Source: Toxonevra muliebris | Taxonomy: Eukaryota; Arthropoda; Insecta; Diptera; Pallopteridae | Assembly (NCBI GenBank): GCA_963691655.1 | Contig: OY829326.1 | Coordinates: 59,079,776 to 59,143,775, forward strand | Length of the DNA: 64,000 nucleotides | Direction of reading: 5' to 3' | Translations under genes and position numbers: made by a program | Notes under the pieces: model-generated | Told to the model about the DNA's origin: nothing | The model's database searches: none | The model's input: the letters and a program-made list of their open reading frames with translations, nothing else | In this document: piece after piece, positions 11,500 to 22,914 of the stretch | How the letters are laid out: each line of letters starts with the position of its first letter | How positions within the stretch are numbered: position 1 is the stretch's first letter

Positions 11500-12945
11500 T
11501 CACTCATCGGCATTAACATTTTTCAGCCATGGTGATTTGAGTGCATCCTCGGCGGTAATACGTCGATTTGGATCCAGCTGCAACATGAGATCAAGTAAAT
11601 CTAATGACGGTGTAGGCATGAATTCGAAATCTTCACGTAAACGCCGTTGATATTCTCTGTTTTGTGTGAGAATATTGAATAGCGGAAATTCTGTAACATT
11701 TGGCCATACAGCAGGCACTGGTGAGCCACATATTTTGAATATAGTTTCTAACTGTTCCATTTCAGTGTTTGCTTGAAAAATGGGACGTCGCAGAAATAGT
11801 TCACCAAGTATACAACCACACGACCACACATCAATGGCAGGACCATAACGCTCTTCACCCAACAGCAACTCCGGCGGCCGATACCAAAGCGTTATGACAT
11901 TGTTCGTATATGGGCGTTCACGATTTTCAACATTATAGAGACGTGCCGATCCAAAATCAGCAAGTTTAACTTGCCCTCTGTGCATGGAGTGAGGTGATTT
12001 GAATTGGAAGAGAGTAGAAAAGTGATTTAATATACACATTATAATATTAATATGTTTATTTTCGTGAGACGTACTTGCTATTCATTAAAATATTTGAGCA
12101 TTTAATATCACGATGTAGTACATTCTTTTTGTGGCAATAATTCAAGCCTTCCAATAATTGCTTCATAATGCTCGCAATATTTTCTTCATTAAAATTCGCC
12201 ATGCCCGATTCGAGGAGACCCCTCAAATCATTATCCATATATTCGAATACTAAATATAATGAACCTTTGCTTTTGAAAGCATCCTGTTTGTCGGTAACAA
12301 TCTCCAGTAAATTCACTATATTCCGATGGTTTAGTTGACGCAATATTTTTATTTCTCGCACTACAATAACGGGCAAACCTTCGTCCTCATTTTCGAAAAG
12401 TACTTTCTTCAAAACAACTAGTCCTTTGGTGTGAAGATCACGTGCCTTATAAATTTCCTAGGAGTGAAAAAAGAGAGAGAAACAAAAACGTAAAGGAAAT
12501 TTATGTAAGTAAAATGAAGTGTTTGAAATTTAAGTTTGTTAGCTGTAGACGATGTTATGTCTAATTGAGAATTTGCAAAGCGACAAAACAGTCTAGCCTT
12601 CCTAACCTGTCCATAGGTGCCTTCGCCGATTTTCTCAATCATCTCGAACACATCGACGCAACGTTCATCCCAATCACGTACATTGTCTCGTGAATCACGT
12701 CGATCCAATATAACTGGACGTGAGGGTTTTTCAGCCGCAAGGCTGCTGCTGCCTTTCCCACTTTTTGCACCTTTAACACTACTACTACTGTTATTATCAA
12801 AGTCTTCAGGACTACTGATCATTTCATAAAGGCCGCTTTGCTCTTCACCATCTTGTGGCATAGCAGCAGATGTCAATGCATGACATGTTCCATCACTAGT
12901 AGTTGAATCACCACCACTTTTATCATCCATTTTTGGCATTGACAT
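11500..12945 (-). CDS. Cdk12-like kinase, tandem partial duplicate of Cdk12 (3 exons, 399 aa)
   Basis: Exons 12945-12607, 12457-12075 and 11977-11500 (TGA) join in frame to 1200 nt. Both introns sit at the same positions and phases as the matching Cdk12 introns, so it arose by DNA duplication, not retroposition. Similarity to Cdk12 begins near 12975 (MPKMDD, SPEDFD, then [20 protein letters not shown]). Kinase motifs are present: GEGTYGQ, K130 (VVLKK), [31 protein letters not shown]. Differences from Cdk12: an extra Glu between TYGQ and IYKA, DFGL changed to DFGS, loss of the RS region, and loss of the C-terminal CHEL extension (TGA directly after NVNADE). The start ATG at 12945 has an ACC context, but an acceptor-like TTGGTTAG at ~12976 would allow an upstream exon. 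No stop or frameshift interrupts the model, so a working or recently working gene is likely. Function unknown. Confidence 0.85.
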
Positions 12946-14662
12946 GGTTTTAACTTCCCTCGGGGTGGAAATACTAACCAATATAAATGTTCTAATGAGG
13001 ATCAAATGTTGTTTAAGATGATAATGAACGAAATTGATTTTGACTATTGATGATGAATGAATCAAAAGGTTATTAATTGATCCAATGGTAGAATCGAAAA
13101 CGAATAAGCAAGCTAGAAATAAATCCAGGGTAATGAAATACTTTATCTATTTGAAAAAGAACTCAAACAAAATTCAGGGACTAGAATGTATGCAAGTATG
13201 TCTTTTATATAGCACGATTATATTATAACTACCTAAATTGTTAAAAGATGGGAAATTGTTGGCAATACAGGCATATCATAACGGTTTTGTGCGGGGCTGA
13301 AAAATCCACAGTAAATTCTCCGTTTCTTTAATCGTCTAAACAAAATTGTGACGTCCGGCGGTCAAAATTAAAACGCACATAGTATCATGAAGTGATACAA
13401 AATTATTGACTTAAATTTATTTTATTTTCCTGGTTGAGCATGCATTGCATATCAGATTGTCAATTTAAATTCAGAAATTATAAGTATATATATTTGTGGA
13501 CATTTGACAAAATAACCTATCTCTAGAAATGAAAATTTTCTAGATTACTTATCGTAAATATCTTAACACATATACAAATCTGTTGGTCCTCTATAGTCTA
13601 GTCGGTAGCGTACTAAACTTCACCCGGAAGATTGCAGGTTTGACTTCAGTTTTGGTGTGATTGTAAATTCTCTAGTTTAAAAATTTTCTGGAATTTAAAC
13701 GACAAATTCGTAACCTTTTTACCAAACAACTTCTTTTGAAAGATGAATTTTATCATATGCATTTTAATTCGACGTAAGAACTTGTCTTGATATAAGCGAA
13801 TAAGCTCAAGTTTTTTTCACTCAAAATGCATTTTGTCCAAAGAATTTGTATGGTATAAGCTAGATATGTATCTCGAAAAGTTGGAAAAAGGTTTTGTCAA
13901 AAATTCATATTGCCATTGTACGTCGCAATTATGTACGGAATGTAGCAAAAAACTTTCAATAGCTATTACTTTAATTATATTTATATATTGGATGCCAATA
14001 ATCTGACAAATAAGTTTTCAAAATATCTATTAAATAAGTAAATATATTTTAAATAAGTAAATTTCTAAGCGTGTGGGAATTTTAAAATAAATATAATGAT
14101 AGATGTAAATAATTTTTATCGTCTTTGAATAATTTAAAAGCATTTTACTCTAAAATAATTGTATGGTTGACTAATAATTTAAAACGTCATTCATAATTAG
14201 AAATGGAGTTTTGGGAGCATTACCAAATGCTAAATTTTAATCCTTATTCGCATACAGCTTCGTTTTTACATATCAAATTTAAACACTGAACTAAAAATGA
14301 CACAAAGAAAATTTTTTGAAAACTGTATTAACGACAGGTTCAAACTTGTTAACCTTATAATTTATATTTTTCTGGCACACCCTAATTTTATATGGTAAGC
14401 GTTGTTCCCAGAGTGTATATTTTGGTTGTTTCTACTACTTACATATGCATTCATGTTTTGACATTAGAAAAGGGTGTGTTCAGTGAGGGTTTGGCGTCTT
14501 TGACGGTTCCTTTTGAATACAAAAAGGAAAAGAACACAATTCTTATTTCAATGTTTTTGTTTACAAAATAAAAGCGAAAATTTATATTTTTGTACAGTTT
14601 AATTGCAACTCAAAGCACAACTTAAGTATATGCTATCAAAAAATACACACATTTAAAGCAAA
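12946..14662. other. Divergent intergenic region between the Cdk12-like gene and SAK
   Basis: About 1.7 kb separating two divergently transcribed genes, so it should hold both promoters. It contains a tRNA-derived SINE fragment (13587-13680). The remainder is A/T-rich with no convincing core-promoter motif. The SAK leader near 14640-14662 gives a CAAA context at its ATG. Confidence 0.35.
13587..13680 (+). mobile_element. tRNA-derived SINE fragment (5' part)
   Basis: TAGTCTAGTCGG at 13594-13605 matches an RNA polymerase III A box, and a degenerate B box (GCAGGTTTGACTTC) follows near 13631. Order and spacing match the fuller copies at 22915-23157 and 56125-56363. The 3' body is not recognisable, so this is a fragment. 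Confidence 0.55.
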
Positions 14663-17600
14663 ATGTCATTGCTGCACAGTGGATTAGGCGAAAGAATTGA
14701 GGTAAGCGAAAAATCTATGCTGTAAAGGAATTCCAATACGAAGAAATTATGCTAAAAAAAAAGCACTAACTATAATTATCTTGCAGGACTATGAGGTGTT
14801 ACATTTGCTGGGAAAAGGAGGCTTCGCCAGTGTGTACAAAGCACGCTGTCTCAAAACCAATCAAGTGGTGGCTATTAAAATGGTTAGCAAATGTGATTTC
14901 TGTAACTTATTGTTATGTATGCAATATAACAAAATTCTTCCTCACAGATCGACAAGAAACTAATACAAGGTGCTGGTATGGCAAATCGAGTGCGGCAAGA
15001 GGTAGAGATACATTCGCGTTTGAAGCATCCATCAGTGCTGGAATTGTATACTTTCTTTCAAGATGAAAATTATGTGTATTTGGTGTTGGAATTGGCACAT
15101 AATGGAGAGTTGCATCGTTATATGAAACAGAAAATGTGCCGGTCTATGACTGAACCAGAAGCGGCTAGTATATTGCGTCAGGTAGTAGCTGGGCTGTTGT
15201 ATTTACATTCGCACCGCATCATGCATCGCGACATTTCGCTATCAAATCTTTTACTTAGCAAAGATCTGCACGTAAAAATTGCAGATTTTGGTTTAGCTAC
15301 GCAATTGAAACGACCCGATGAAAAACATATGACTATGTGTGGTAAGTCAAAGATGACATGGGACAGAAAAATCTGAACTCATTCGAAAACTCTACATATT
15401 TTTACAGGTACACCGAATTACATATCACCCGAGGTGATTTCACGTTCTTCTCACGGCCTGCCCGCAGATATTTGGGGCTTAGGCTGCATGTTCTATACGC
15501 TGCTAGTGGGTCGACCACCTTTCGATACTGATGCTGTACAAGCGACACTCAATAAAGTTGTAATGTCCGACTATCATTTACCCGAGCATCTTTCTTATGA
15601 AGCACGCGATTTAATTGATAAGCTACTTAAGAAAAATCCCAACGAACGCATTACTTTAGAGTATGTTCTCAAACATCCATTTATGCTGCGTCACGAGCTA
15701 CCACCATCATCATCTGCAGCTGCTGGAACAGCTGCCGCTTCTATAAACTCTACTACCGATTCAGCAGCTAGCTACAATCAGAGCAGCGCTAGCTGCGACA
15801 GTGGCGTCATAACATTCGCAAGCAGTAATTCCAGTACACAATCACGTGGTGGTCAGCAGCTGCCTCGTTCTCGTTCGGTTGAAAAATGCTCATCCTCATC
15901 GAAGCCTGTACCATTAACTCAAATAGATGAGCATTCGGCTTACATGCAGCAACATTACAATCATCTACCAGCTGAAAATTTCAATTCTTTCAATAAATAT
16001 CAACAAAATATACAACAACCAGAATACGATAGTATGGATTGTGATTGGCCAGAGAGTAGAGGATGTCTTGCTAGAACTGCATCAACACCAGCTAAAGTCT
16101 ACTATGGTGCTTGTCCTCAATATTGTGAAGAAATCGAAGAAAATCGATATGATTACTTACCAGCTAAGCAAATTGTAGCATCCAGTTATTCCCAAACACA
16201 ACAAAAACAAATGATTCCTGGCATACCCACCTCAACATCATCTCATTCGCATTTTGGCACTGAAACCAATAACAATACAACAAAACAGCCACCACAACCG
16301 CAAGAGCGTATCTCCGTCCCACCATTAAATACTGAACGTCTGCTACCTACACGCTACAAAACCAAAAATGCCATTATGAGTATTTTGCGTAGCGGTGAAG
16401 TTGTTGTTGAGTTCATTAAATACAGAAGCAAACTTAATGAGGATCGCGTTACTGATGTCTGTTGGATTTCCAATGATGGTATGCGAATTATTATCTATCA
16501 ACCGGATCCAGGACGGTAAGTTAAAATTCAGCCATAGTAATAAGAGAACAAAATTTGTGAACCATATCAAATCGTGTATTTATTTTCAATAGTCCCACCA
16601 CAAATTTTCAAATTGCATCATTTTTTATTAGAAACATTGCCCTCTGTGATAAAGAAAATGAAACGTCCTTTTTGTCGAAGTGACTAAGTCGCAACATTGT
16701 ACAAAGAGCTGGAAAATTATACGGCCGTTTAGGAACTGTTGCGACTTAGTCACTTCGACAAAAAGCACGTTGCATTAACTCTGATAAACAGCTCTTTAAC
16801 TGTTGATTAGCAATAAAGTAAAAGCCAGACTATGAAATATAAAAAATTAGATTCCAGTATCAGTATATATTCAGTATAATAATAATAAACACAGTTTACG
16901 ATAACACGGCATAAACCTTATGACTGCCTAAATTAAATTTTGTTAGTCGCTCCTGTTAAGAAAGTGCTGGTCTCAGTTGGTAAGACAACGTGCCTTGTAC
17001 TTCCTTACAGAAAATAAACCGTTCTCTTCGCTGAACATCTGCTAGACCCAATCGGCAAGAGTAAGTTGGAGTGCCGAAAGCGTCAATATTTGAAACTCGA
17101 ATTATTTTTTCCAGCATAAGATACCTAATCTAAAACCTCATTTGGTAGTAAGAGAGTTCAGTTCCTATTTTCACTGCGCAGCTAGGTCAGTCTCATTTTA
17201 AAAAGCCTTGCAGAGATACCTAAACCAAACGTACTGTAGAATGCAGATTTATAATCGACGATTAAAGTATTAGTGCCGATCTATTTTTCTCGGGTCTTTT
17301 CTAGGATTTGGCGTAGAGTGAATATTTCGCCGATGGTGGAATTACCATTCATTAAGCCACACAGACACGGTCCAATAAATTTGTTGACGATGAGCATCAG
17401 TCTTTCACACTGATCTGGCAAGGTACGTTGAGACTCCAGTCACTGGGTATACTTTCATTTGATTATATTCTGCTTAAGAGTTCGTGTATGCGTTAATGTG
17501 TTTTTCGCCGAAACGGTTTAAGCTCGCCCGTGCATCAACGTAGTCAGTTGTTGAGGTTTACGAAGCAGCTTCCTCTGTAGCAGGATTAAAAGAAAAGCAT

Positions 17601-19325
17601 ATGAATGTCTCCCATCGCTGATCAATGGAAAAGCCGAACGTTTCGGCGTTAATCTTAATTGCATACTTAGTTTGACAAAACACGTTCGAACTAAAAAAGC
17701 TGGAATCGTCTTTGCTCTCCGCAATACTTACTAGCTCATTAGCAAGAAATTAAAATCCAGCCGCGAGTAAAATGCTTTATTACACACATCAATAAATTAG
17801 AATTGTTTATTTTGTGCGATTTTTTTTTAAGAATACTGCGGTGATCAGTTGCTTCTAACACATAAACAAACAGCTATGTCATAATTTTTTTATGAGGAGT
17901 TCAAGGCCACGCTGGTGAACTGATTGAAATCGGTGAGTAAGTACACAATTTTGAAGTCCTAAAACTTTGTTGGTTATAAAAAGTTAAGCACTTCTTATTT
18001 TTACACCAATTTTCCAACCCTTTCTTGGCCCCTTCTTTTTGCTAGTTTTTATTACCAAATTTATTAAAAATTAAAATCGTCCTGAAATCACATATGAACT
18101 CATTAAATATGGGAATGAAGTTTTAGTTTCCGATTTAACAAAAATGCCGAAAATAATAACACCAAATTTTTCTTTGCAGTGGTTTTCCAATACGAGATCA
18201 ACCGCCTGAACTACCCACAGCCACCAGCGGTACCAATTGCATCTACAGCTATGATAATTTACCAACAAAACACTGGAAGAAATACGTTTATGCATCACGT
18301 TTTATCAGTCTGGTGAGGGGAAAAACTCCCAAAGTTACTTACTTTAGTGCCCAAGCGAAATGTCATCTCATGGAGACCATGGAAGATTTTGAAGTGCTTT
18401 TTTATAGTGGCGCCAAAGTTATAAAGTCACCCACCGAAGGTCTTAAAGTCTATGATCAACATGGTCGCCAGCTCAACGATCTGAACGATCGTGCAGCAAA
18501 AACATTGATCGAACATCAAGAAGAGTGTCTGAAACATTCTCAGGCTATTTGCAGCGCTTTAGAGCTAGTGCATTCAAATGGTAATTGTTGTTTTCCAGCG
18601 ATTGTTGGGCGACGCCCCACAACTGAGTTGCATGGACAAAGCATAGAAACAACAAATAGTACGAATTACATTTATTCAACACCAAAATCACAAGAGGTAC
18701 ACATATCTTAACAGTTTTTTAGCAAATTTATTTTTCATGTTTTTTGCCCTTCTGTTTTTTAGGGTTCTATAAACTTTTCAATAAGCACGTTATCTTCGGT
18801 GCGAAATACAGGCAGAAGCACACATTCAAATTCATCGCATAATACACCGCGTTCTCAAGTACTTGCCGCACAGCCGAATGTGCCCATTAAAAGAATAAAT
18901 GTGCCCGGCATTGGTATTGCCACAGAGGTAATTCATATTTGTAGCCTAGCTCACATATATATTATGATTACAATATTTAAATTCCATTCTATTCCTATTT
19001 TTCTTCACAGTTATCACATGGTGTTGTTCAAGTGCAATTTCATGATGGATCACTCGTTTCTATGATACCTGATGCTCAAGGCGGTGGCATTACATTTACC
19101 CAAAGTAATGGGGTTTCCACACATTTCGGCCAACATGACGATCTGCCAGTTATGGTTAGAGAAAAACTAAGTCATTTGCCACAAGTCGAACGACAATTAA
19201 AGTGTTCACCTCTAGTAGGTGGCGCAAGACGTTATGGCAATTATAATAACTATTCATTAACACCGAAATCGGTGGTGCCATCTGCACCAGTAAACAATCA
19301 ACATTCACTGAAGTATTTTCGTTAG
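14663..19325 (+). CDS. SAK: SAK / Polo-like kinase 4, centriole duplication kinase (7 exons, 877 aa)
   Basis: Exons 14663-14701, 14787-14882, 14948-15341, 15408-16515, 18180-18696, 18763-18927 and 19011-19325 (TAG). All introns are GT-AG and the phases give 2634 nt. The kinase domain (~14-270) has [11 protein letters not shown], Lys44 (VVAIKM), HRDISLSN (Asp140), DFG (Asp158) and [12 protein letters not shown]. Just downstream, DSGVIT (residues 307-312) matches the Slimb/beta-TrCP phosphodegron that limits Plk4 level in flies. Polo-box structure begins ~489 ([19 protein letters not shown]) and the C-terminal polo box is ~774-850 ([20 protein letters not shown]). Known role: serine/threonine kinase that starts centriole duplication; the polo boxes mediate dimerisation and centriole targeting. 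Intron 4 (16516-18179) is unusually long and holds a hairpin and an RT relic. At 877 residues it is longer than the ~770-residue Drosophila protein as I recall it, mostly in the Ser/Gln-rich linker. Confidence 0.96.
15791..15820 (+). promoter_or_regulatory. SCF-Slimb phosphodegron motif in SAK (DSGVIT)
   Basis: Codons 15797-15814 encode Asp-Ser-Gly-Val-Ile-Thr, about 40 residues after the kinase domain. The family pattern DSGxxT is a beta-TrCP/Slimb recognition site, and in Drosophila SAK the equivalent site is autophosphorylated to trigger degradation. The presence of the motif is direct; its activity here is inferred from the family. Confidence 0.75.
16662..16771. repeat. Long hairpin in SAK intron 4 (29-bp perfect arms)
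   Basis: Left arm 16668-16696 (starts CTTTTTGTCGAAGTGACTAA) and right arm 16737-16765 are exact reverse complements. After one mismatch the pairing continues for five more bases on each side (16662-16666 and 16767-16771). The 40-nt loop contains ACGGCCGT. No ORF and no second copy noticed in the window. Confidence 0.85.
17220..17430 (-). mobile_element. Non-LTR reverse-transcriptase relic in SAK intron 4
   Basis: The minus strand reads [20 protein letters not shown] followed by EKTREK and, after a stop, IVDYK. This matches the conserved RT block with [15 protein letters not shown] and FIDFKAA seen in many arthropod LINEs. It has internal stops and no start, so it is a dead fragment inserted in the intron in antisense to SAK. 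Confidence 0.75.
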
Positions 19326-19589
19326 AAATTATATAAAAAACAACAACGGTTGGTTTTGACTTTTTATACCTACTAAGAAATAGATTTAGAAAAGCGAAAA
19401 AGAGTGCGATCGATTTATATTTTAAAGTAACTACTTACATTTGTTCAAAATAATTAATTTATAATTTAGTTGTGTAAAAATAATACTGTAATATATATAT
19501 ATATAATACTGCCATATGCATTTATATATAGATTTTATTTACCTATATATTTTAATTTTATAAATATGGATTTTTTTTTTTTTGGCTAA

Positions 19590-19595
19590 AATAAA
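19590..19595 (+). terminator. Candidate SAK polyadenylation signal (AATAAA)
   Basis: AATAAA lies 265 bp past the SAK stop codon, in A/T-rich sequence after a T-run. Position and context fit the gene's cleavage signal, but other A-rich hexamers are near and no transcript evidence is available. Confidence 0.5.
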
Positions 19596-19677
19596 GATTT
19601 ATTTTTTGAGTATCGATTTTATACATCGAAAAACACATGTTTTGTTCTTAGTTCCTTTATGGGAACTGAACCCGATA

Positions 19678-19881
19678 TCAGCGTCTGTTTGGAAGAATTT
19701 CTTTGAACAAATCTATCTCTCTCGCCTTATGTCTGAATTCATTCTTATAGGAGGAAAAGATGTAATAAATATTAGATGCATACAATTTATTCATAAATTT
19801 TTCATGTGCATACAAAGTTTCGGCATCAGCAGCGACTACATTTTTATGGACAGCTACCCCAAAATAGTAATAATATTTCAT
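19678..19881 (-). CDS. Unrecognised 67-residue ORF, possible coding fragment
   Basis: An ATG-initiated minus-strand frame (starts MKYYYYFGVAVHKNVVAADA, ends KEILPNRR) has a normal-looking amino-acid mix including Ala, Asp, Glu, His and Arg, unlike the Lys/Asn/Phe-rich random frames around it. AATAAA occurs about 80 nt beyond its stop on the same strand. It lies opposite the probable SAK 3' end and beside LINE and piggyBac debris, so it may be a piece of another mobile element. I do not recognise the family. Confidence 0.25.
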   Translation of the reverse strand: MKYYYYFGVAVHKNVVAADAETLYAHEKFMNKLYASNIYYIFSSYKNEFRHKAREIDLFKEILPNRR

Positions 19882-19924
19882 AATATTTTACATAACATAT
19901 TATAATTAACAGTAAATTAGTCTA

Positions 19925-20022
19925 GATATGGAAGAGGGATTTACAATAGATCTTACAGGTCGCGGTACAATGACAAAAACAGCTCTAACAATACAATACA
20001 ATACAATACAACCGTCAAACCG
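19925..20022 (+). mobile_element. LINE 3'-end fragment with (CAATA)n tail
   Basis: ATAGATCTTACAGGTCGCGG followed by TACAATGACAA matches the 3' region of the LINE relic at 47227-47265, which has ATAGATCTTGCAGGTCGCGG. It ends in four CAATA units (about 19992-20012). A 3'-terminal fragment with a simple-repeat tail is typical of a 5'-truncated LINE insertion. It abuts the piggyBac relic. Confidence 0.6.
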
Positions 20023-20029
20023 AAGGTAA

Positions 20030-20571
20030 CTATTTATTTTTTAAACGTTGCAAAGGCATAAGTAGTAGCAGCAAAATCGGGTCTTCCATGTTGATCATGC
20101 CATAAATTGTCAAGACATTCGCCATTTGAGCGATACACATCAGCTAACTACAAAATACCAAAATAGGCTCTCATTTCAATGTTATCAATTGGAATCCAAT
20201 TTTCCTGATAACGACGAACATCTAAATTCGTCATATCTAATATAATTTTTTCAATTGGTAGTATAAATACAAAAAAAGCAGATGACCGATCTGTACATTG
20301 AGCAGCAACAAAAGTTGTTGACCCAATAGCAAGAGAAAATAACATCAACAATGTTTGAAATAAAAATAAAATGAATTTTTACGCTGTCGTGAAACAAATT
20401 GGCATGAATAAGTTGAACTTCCATGTGGACATTGCTAGGAATTTTTAGTGTATTCAATTGTTCTGGTTTTCGAAAAAAGCTGGCATCCGAGTCATTACTA
20501 TCGTATTCGCCTTCAGAACCTATTTCTTCTGGTACATAATCATCATCCTCGCCTGTTGCATACCAAACCAA
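20030..20571 (-). pseudogene. piggyBac-like transposase relic (N-terminal part)
   Basis: Reading leftward: an acidic N-terminus (GEDDDYVPEEIGSEGEYDSN), then in another frame IILDMTNLDVRRYQENWIPI and IEMRAYFGIL, then after an in-frame TAG, LADVYRSNGECLDNLW and GRPDFAATTYAFATF. Order and content match the DDE_Tnp_1_7 (piggyBac) N-terminal half. At least one frameshift and one stop break it, and the catalytic C-terminal half is missing, so it is not functional. Confidence 0.75.
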
Positions 20572-20599
20572 GAACTTTCCATTTTTTTTAACACAAATC

Positions 20600-22914
20600 C
20601 TTCAAAAACAATCCACAATCGATGACGAAAAAATAAAATTTATATACGATTTAAACAAAAAGCCGAAACTTTAGGCCGATTTGATAAAAATTTACCTGAG
20701 TTAAAGCAGTTGAAGTTGAAAATAGTGTCAATTTGACACTAAAACCGGATTAAGGTTAATATATGCTTGTGGATAACAGTTGCTGCGTATACATATGTAA
20801 AGTTTCAGCGCTCTATCTTTATTATTTGAGTTGATGTCGACAAATCGTGTTTCCGAACCATAGTGCATTGTAAGTTACGATGCATTTGCAAGCGCAATTG
20901 AAAACTAAATAAATTTAAATTTGTATTTAGTATTTACAATTACTACTTCCTAATTTTGGATCCTCTTCTGGCAATAACTCGGTTGAATAATTGATAGAAA
21001 TTTGGTAAAAAACTCGCCTATACATTACCTTGAAAAAAATATCAAGAATTTATTAGTTTTATGTATTTTATTTCAAAAATGTAATTTAGTTTAATTTTTA
21101 CTTTATTTATATGCATAGAACTAAGTTTAAATTTAAATAATCTACTATATAAATTATAATTTTTCAAAAAAATTTCGTAAGCAAATATATGATTTTTTAT
21201 TTTGTTTTACTCATTTACATATTCAAATACAATTATAATTTATACATATTTTATTCTGAAAAATACTAACTGAAATTATTGCAATTAACTTAACACTAAA
21301 TACATTAATTTATGTATGTATGTGTGTATTCATTAAATACTTTTTGTATAGATTTATATACATATACACACATTTAATTCGTTGGAAAAGTACAAAACAA
21401 AAAAAGTAACTATAGCAAAATTTCCATTATTTTTTATATTCAACTCAAAGAGATCGTTGTGCTTTCGGTTTTAACTTTAAAGATTTTTAGTTATTTTGTT
21501 TGTTTTACTTAAATTTATGTATATACTTATTTACTACTAGATAATATTAAATATAGTACTTTTTGTAAAATTGTACTATTTATAGTATTTATGTATGCTT
21601 GTATATATTTATGTAGTTTTAATTGGAGGGGTCCTTAATATTGGCAGTATTTAAAAAGAACAAAAAAAAAAGTTTGTAGTGGACGTGTGTGATTAAAGTT
21701 GCATATAAAAAATTGTTATGCTATAAATGTAAGTATGTATATATGTATGTATGTAGACGGTATTTCTAGTTTTAGTTTTTAACAATAATAATATAATTTA
21801 TTTAATATTGCTTTTCTTTACTTTAAGTTAAGGTAAAAATTTGATTAGGAAAAATATTTTGTTTTTGTTGCATTTAATTTTTTACTAATGCAATCAATCA
21901 ATAATAAAGTTGATATGCTAAATTTTAATTTTTATGAAAAACGAAAAGTAGAAGGAAATTTACTTTTTTATACTCTGCATGCTGGTAAGTTAGTCTACAA
22001 CGCCTAGTTTACAGAAATTGCTTACAGTAAAAGGTACATACATATCTCATACATTAAATGTACCAATGAAAGATGACAGCAAGAAAATAACTGACAAATC
22101 TGAAGTCTAATTTGAAGTCTGATGTAAGACATAGTACACATATTAGTTGTATGATTGGACAGCATCCTACTCTTTTGGGGTCATGTGAAATGAAAACAAA
22201 AAATTGTTGGAATTGTTAAGATCTAGGGGGGAAAGAAGAAGAAGCGCTTATGTATGAATGCCTCACTTTATCGAGAATAAGAAATTAACATTTGGGGTCT
22301 TACATACATTTTGCATAGTTTTGTTTGGCCTTATGAGTTATTAACTTAAAATATTTTTTGCTTCTATGTAGTTTAAACGTTCATGCTTTCGATTAACATT
22401 TTGTAATGCTTCCCCTCAAAACTTAAATAATTTTTCTAGAATCAGAATAATATCTGATTAAGACCATTCTTTTCTTAAACTAAATTTCATGTGAATCCTC
22501 TCTATATAGTAATTTATTTGGTACCGAAACAAACCATACCCTAAGTTGGGGCCAGACTCCTCTAGCATTGAACGAAGTTTTCTCTTTCGTTACTATCTTC
22601 ATGTGCAACACCAATTCTGAATTTTTTAGTGATCAAAATCTTCTCTAGTAACAGAAGCGAAAAAAGAGAAACATTGCCTCTTTTGCTATATCTATCTCAA
22701 CTAGTGCATGCTCTGTGAACCGAGATATCTACTTGGCCGAAGTTGATTTTATCGAAAGTATAATGATGCAGTTTGGTAGCTTAATATCCAGATATTATTA
22801 TTATTTAAGGGATAGATGGAACAATCCAAAATTCAAGCACTGCGACCTATTGTACCAAAACCTCAAGTTATGAAAGAAACGAAGGAAGAGAAAAAGAAAG
22901 ATAGAAAAGAAACC
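20600..22914. other. A/T-rich intergenic stretch; no gene seen
   Basis: About 2.3 kb of mostly A/T-rich DNA with no sustained coding frame on either strand and no clear repeat structure beyond short A/T tracts and ATGTATGT-type microsatellite pieces near 21735-21755. The left end of the M6 3'UTR could reach here, but nothing shows it directly. Confidence 0.4.

Noticed and set aside
12601..12617. Direct reading of GTYGQ into VRKARLFC in the Cdk12-like gene
   Set aside because: GTTAGG after CAG is the same donor position as in Cdk12, and splicing to 12457 restores the kinase lobe.
14781..14963. 60-codon plus-strand ORF extending past SAK exon 2
   Set aside because: It is SAK exon 2 read into the following intron; the GTTAGC donor and CTCACAG acceptor restore the kinase sequence.
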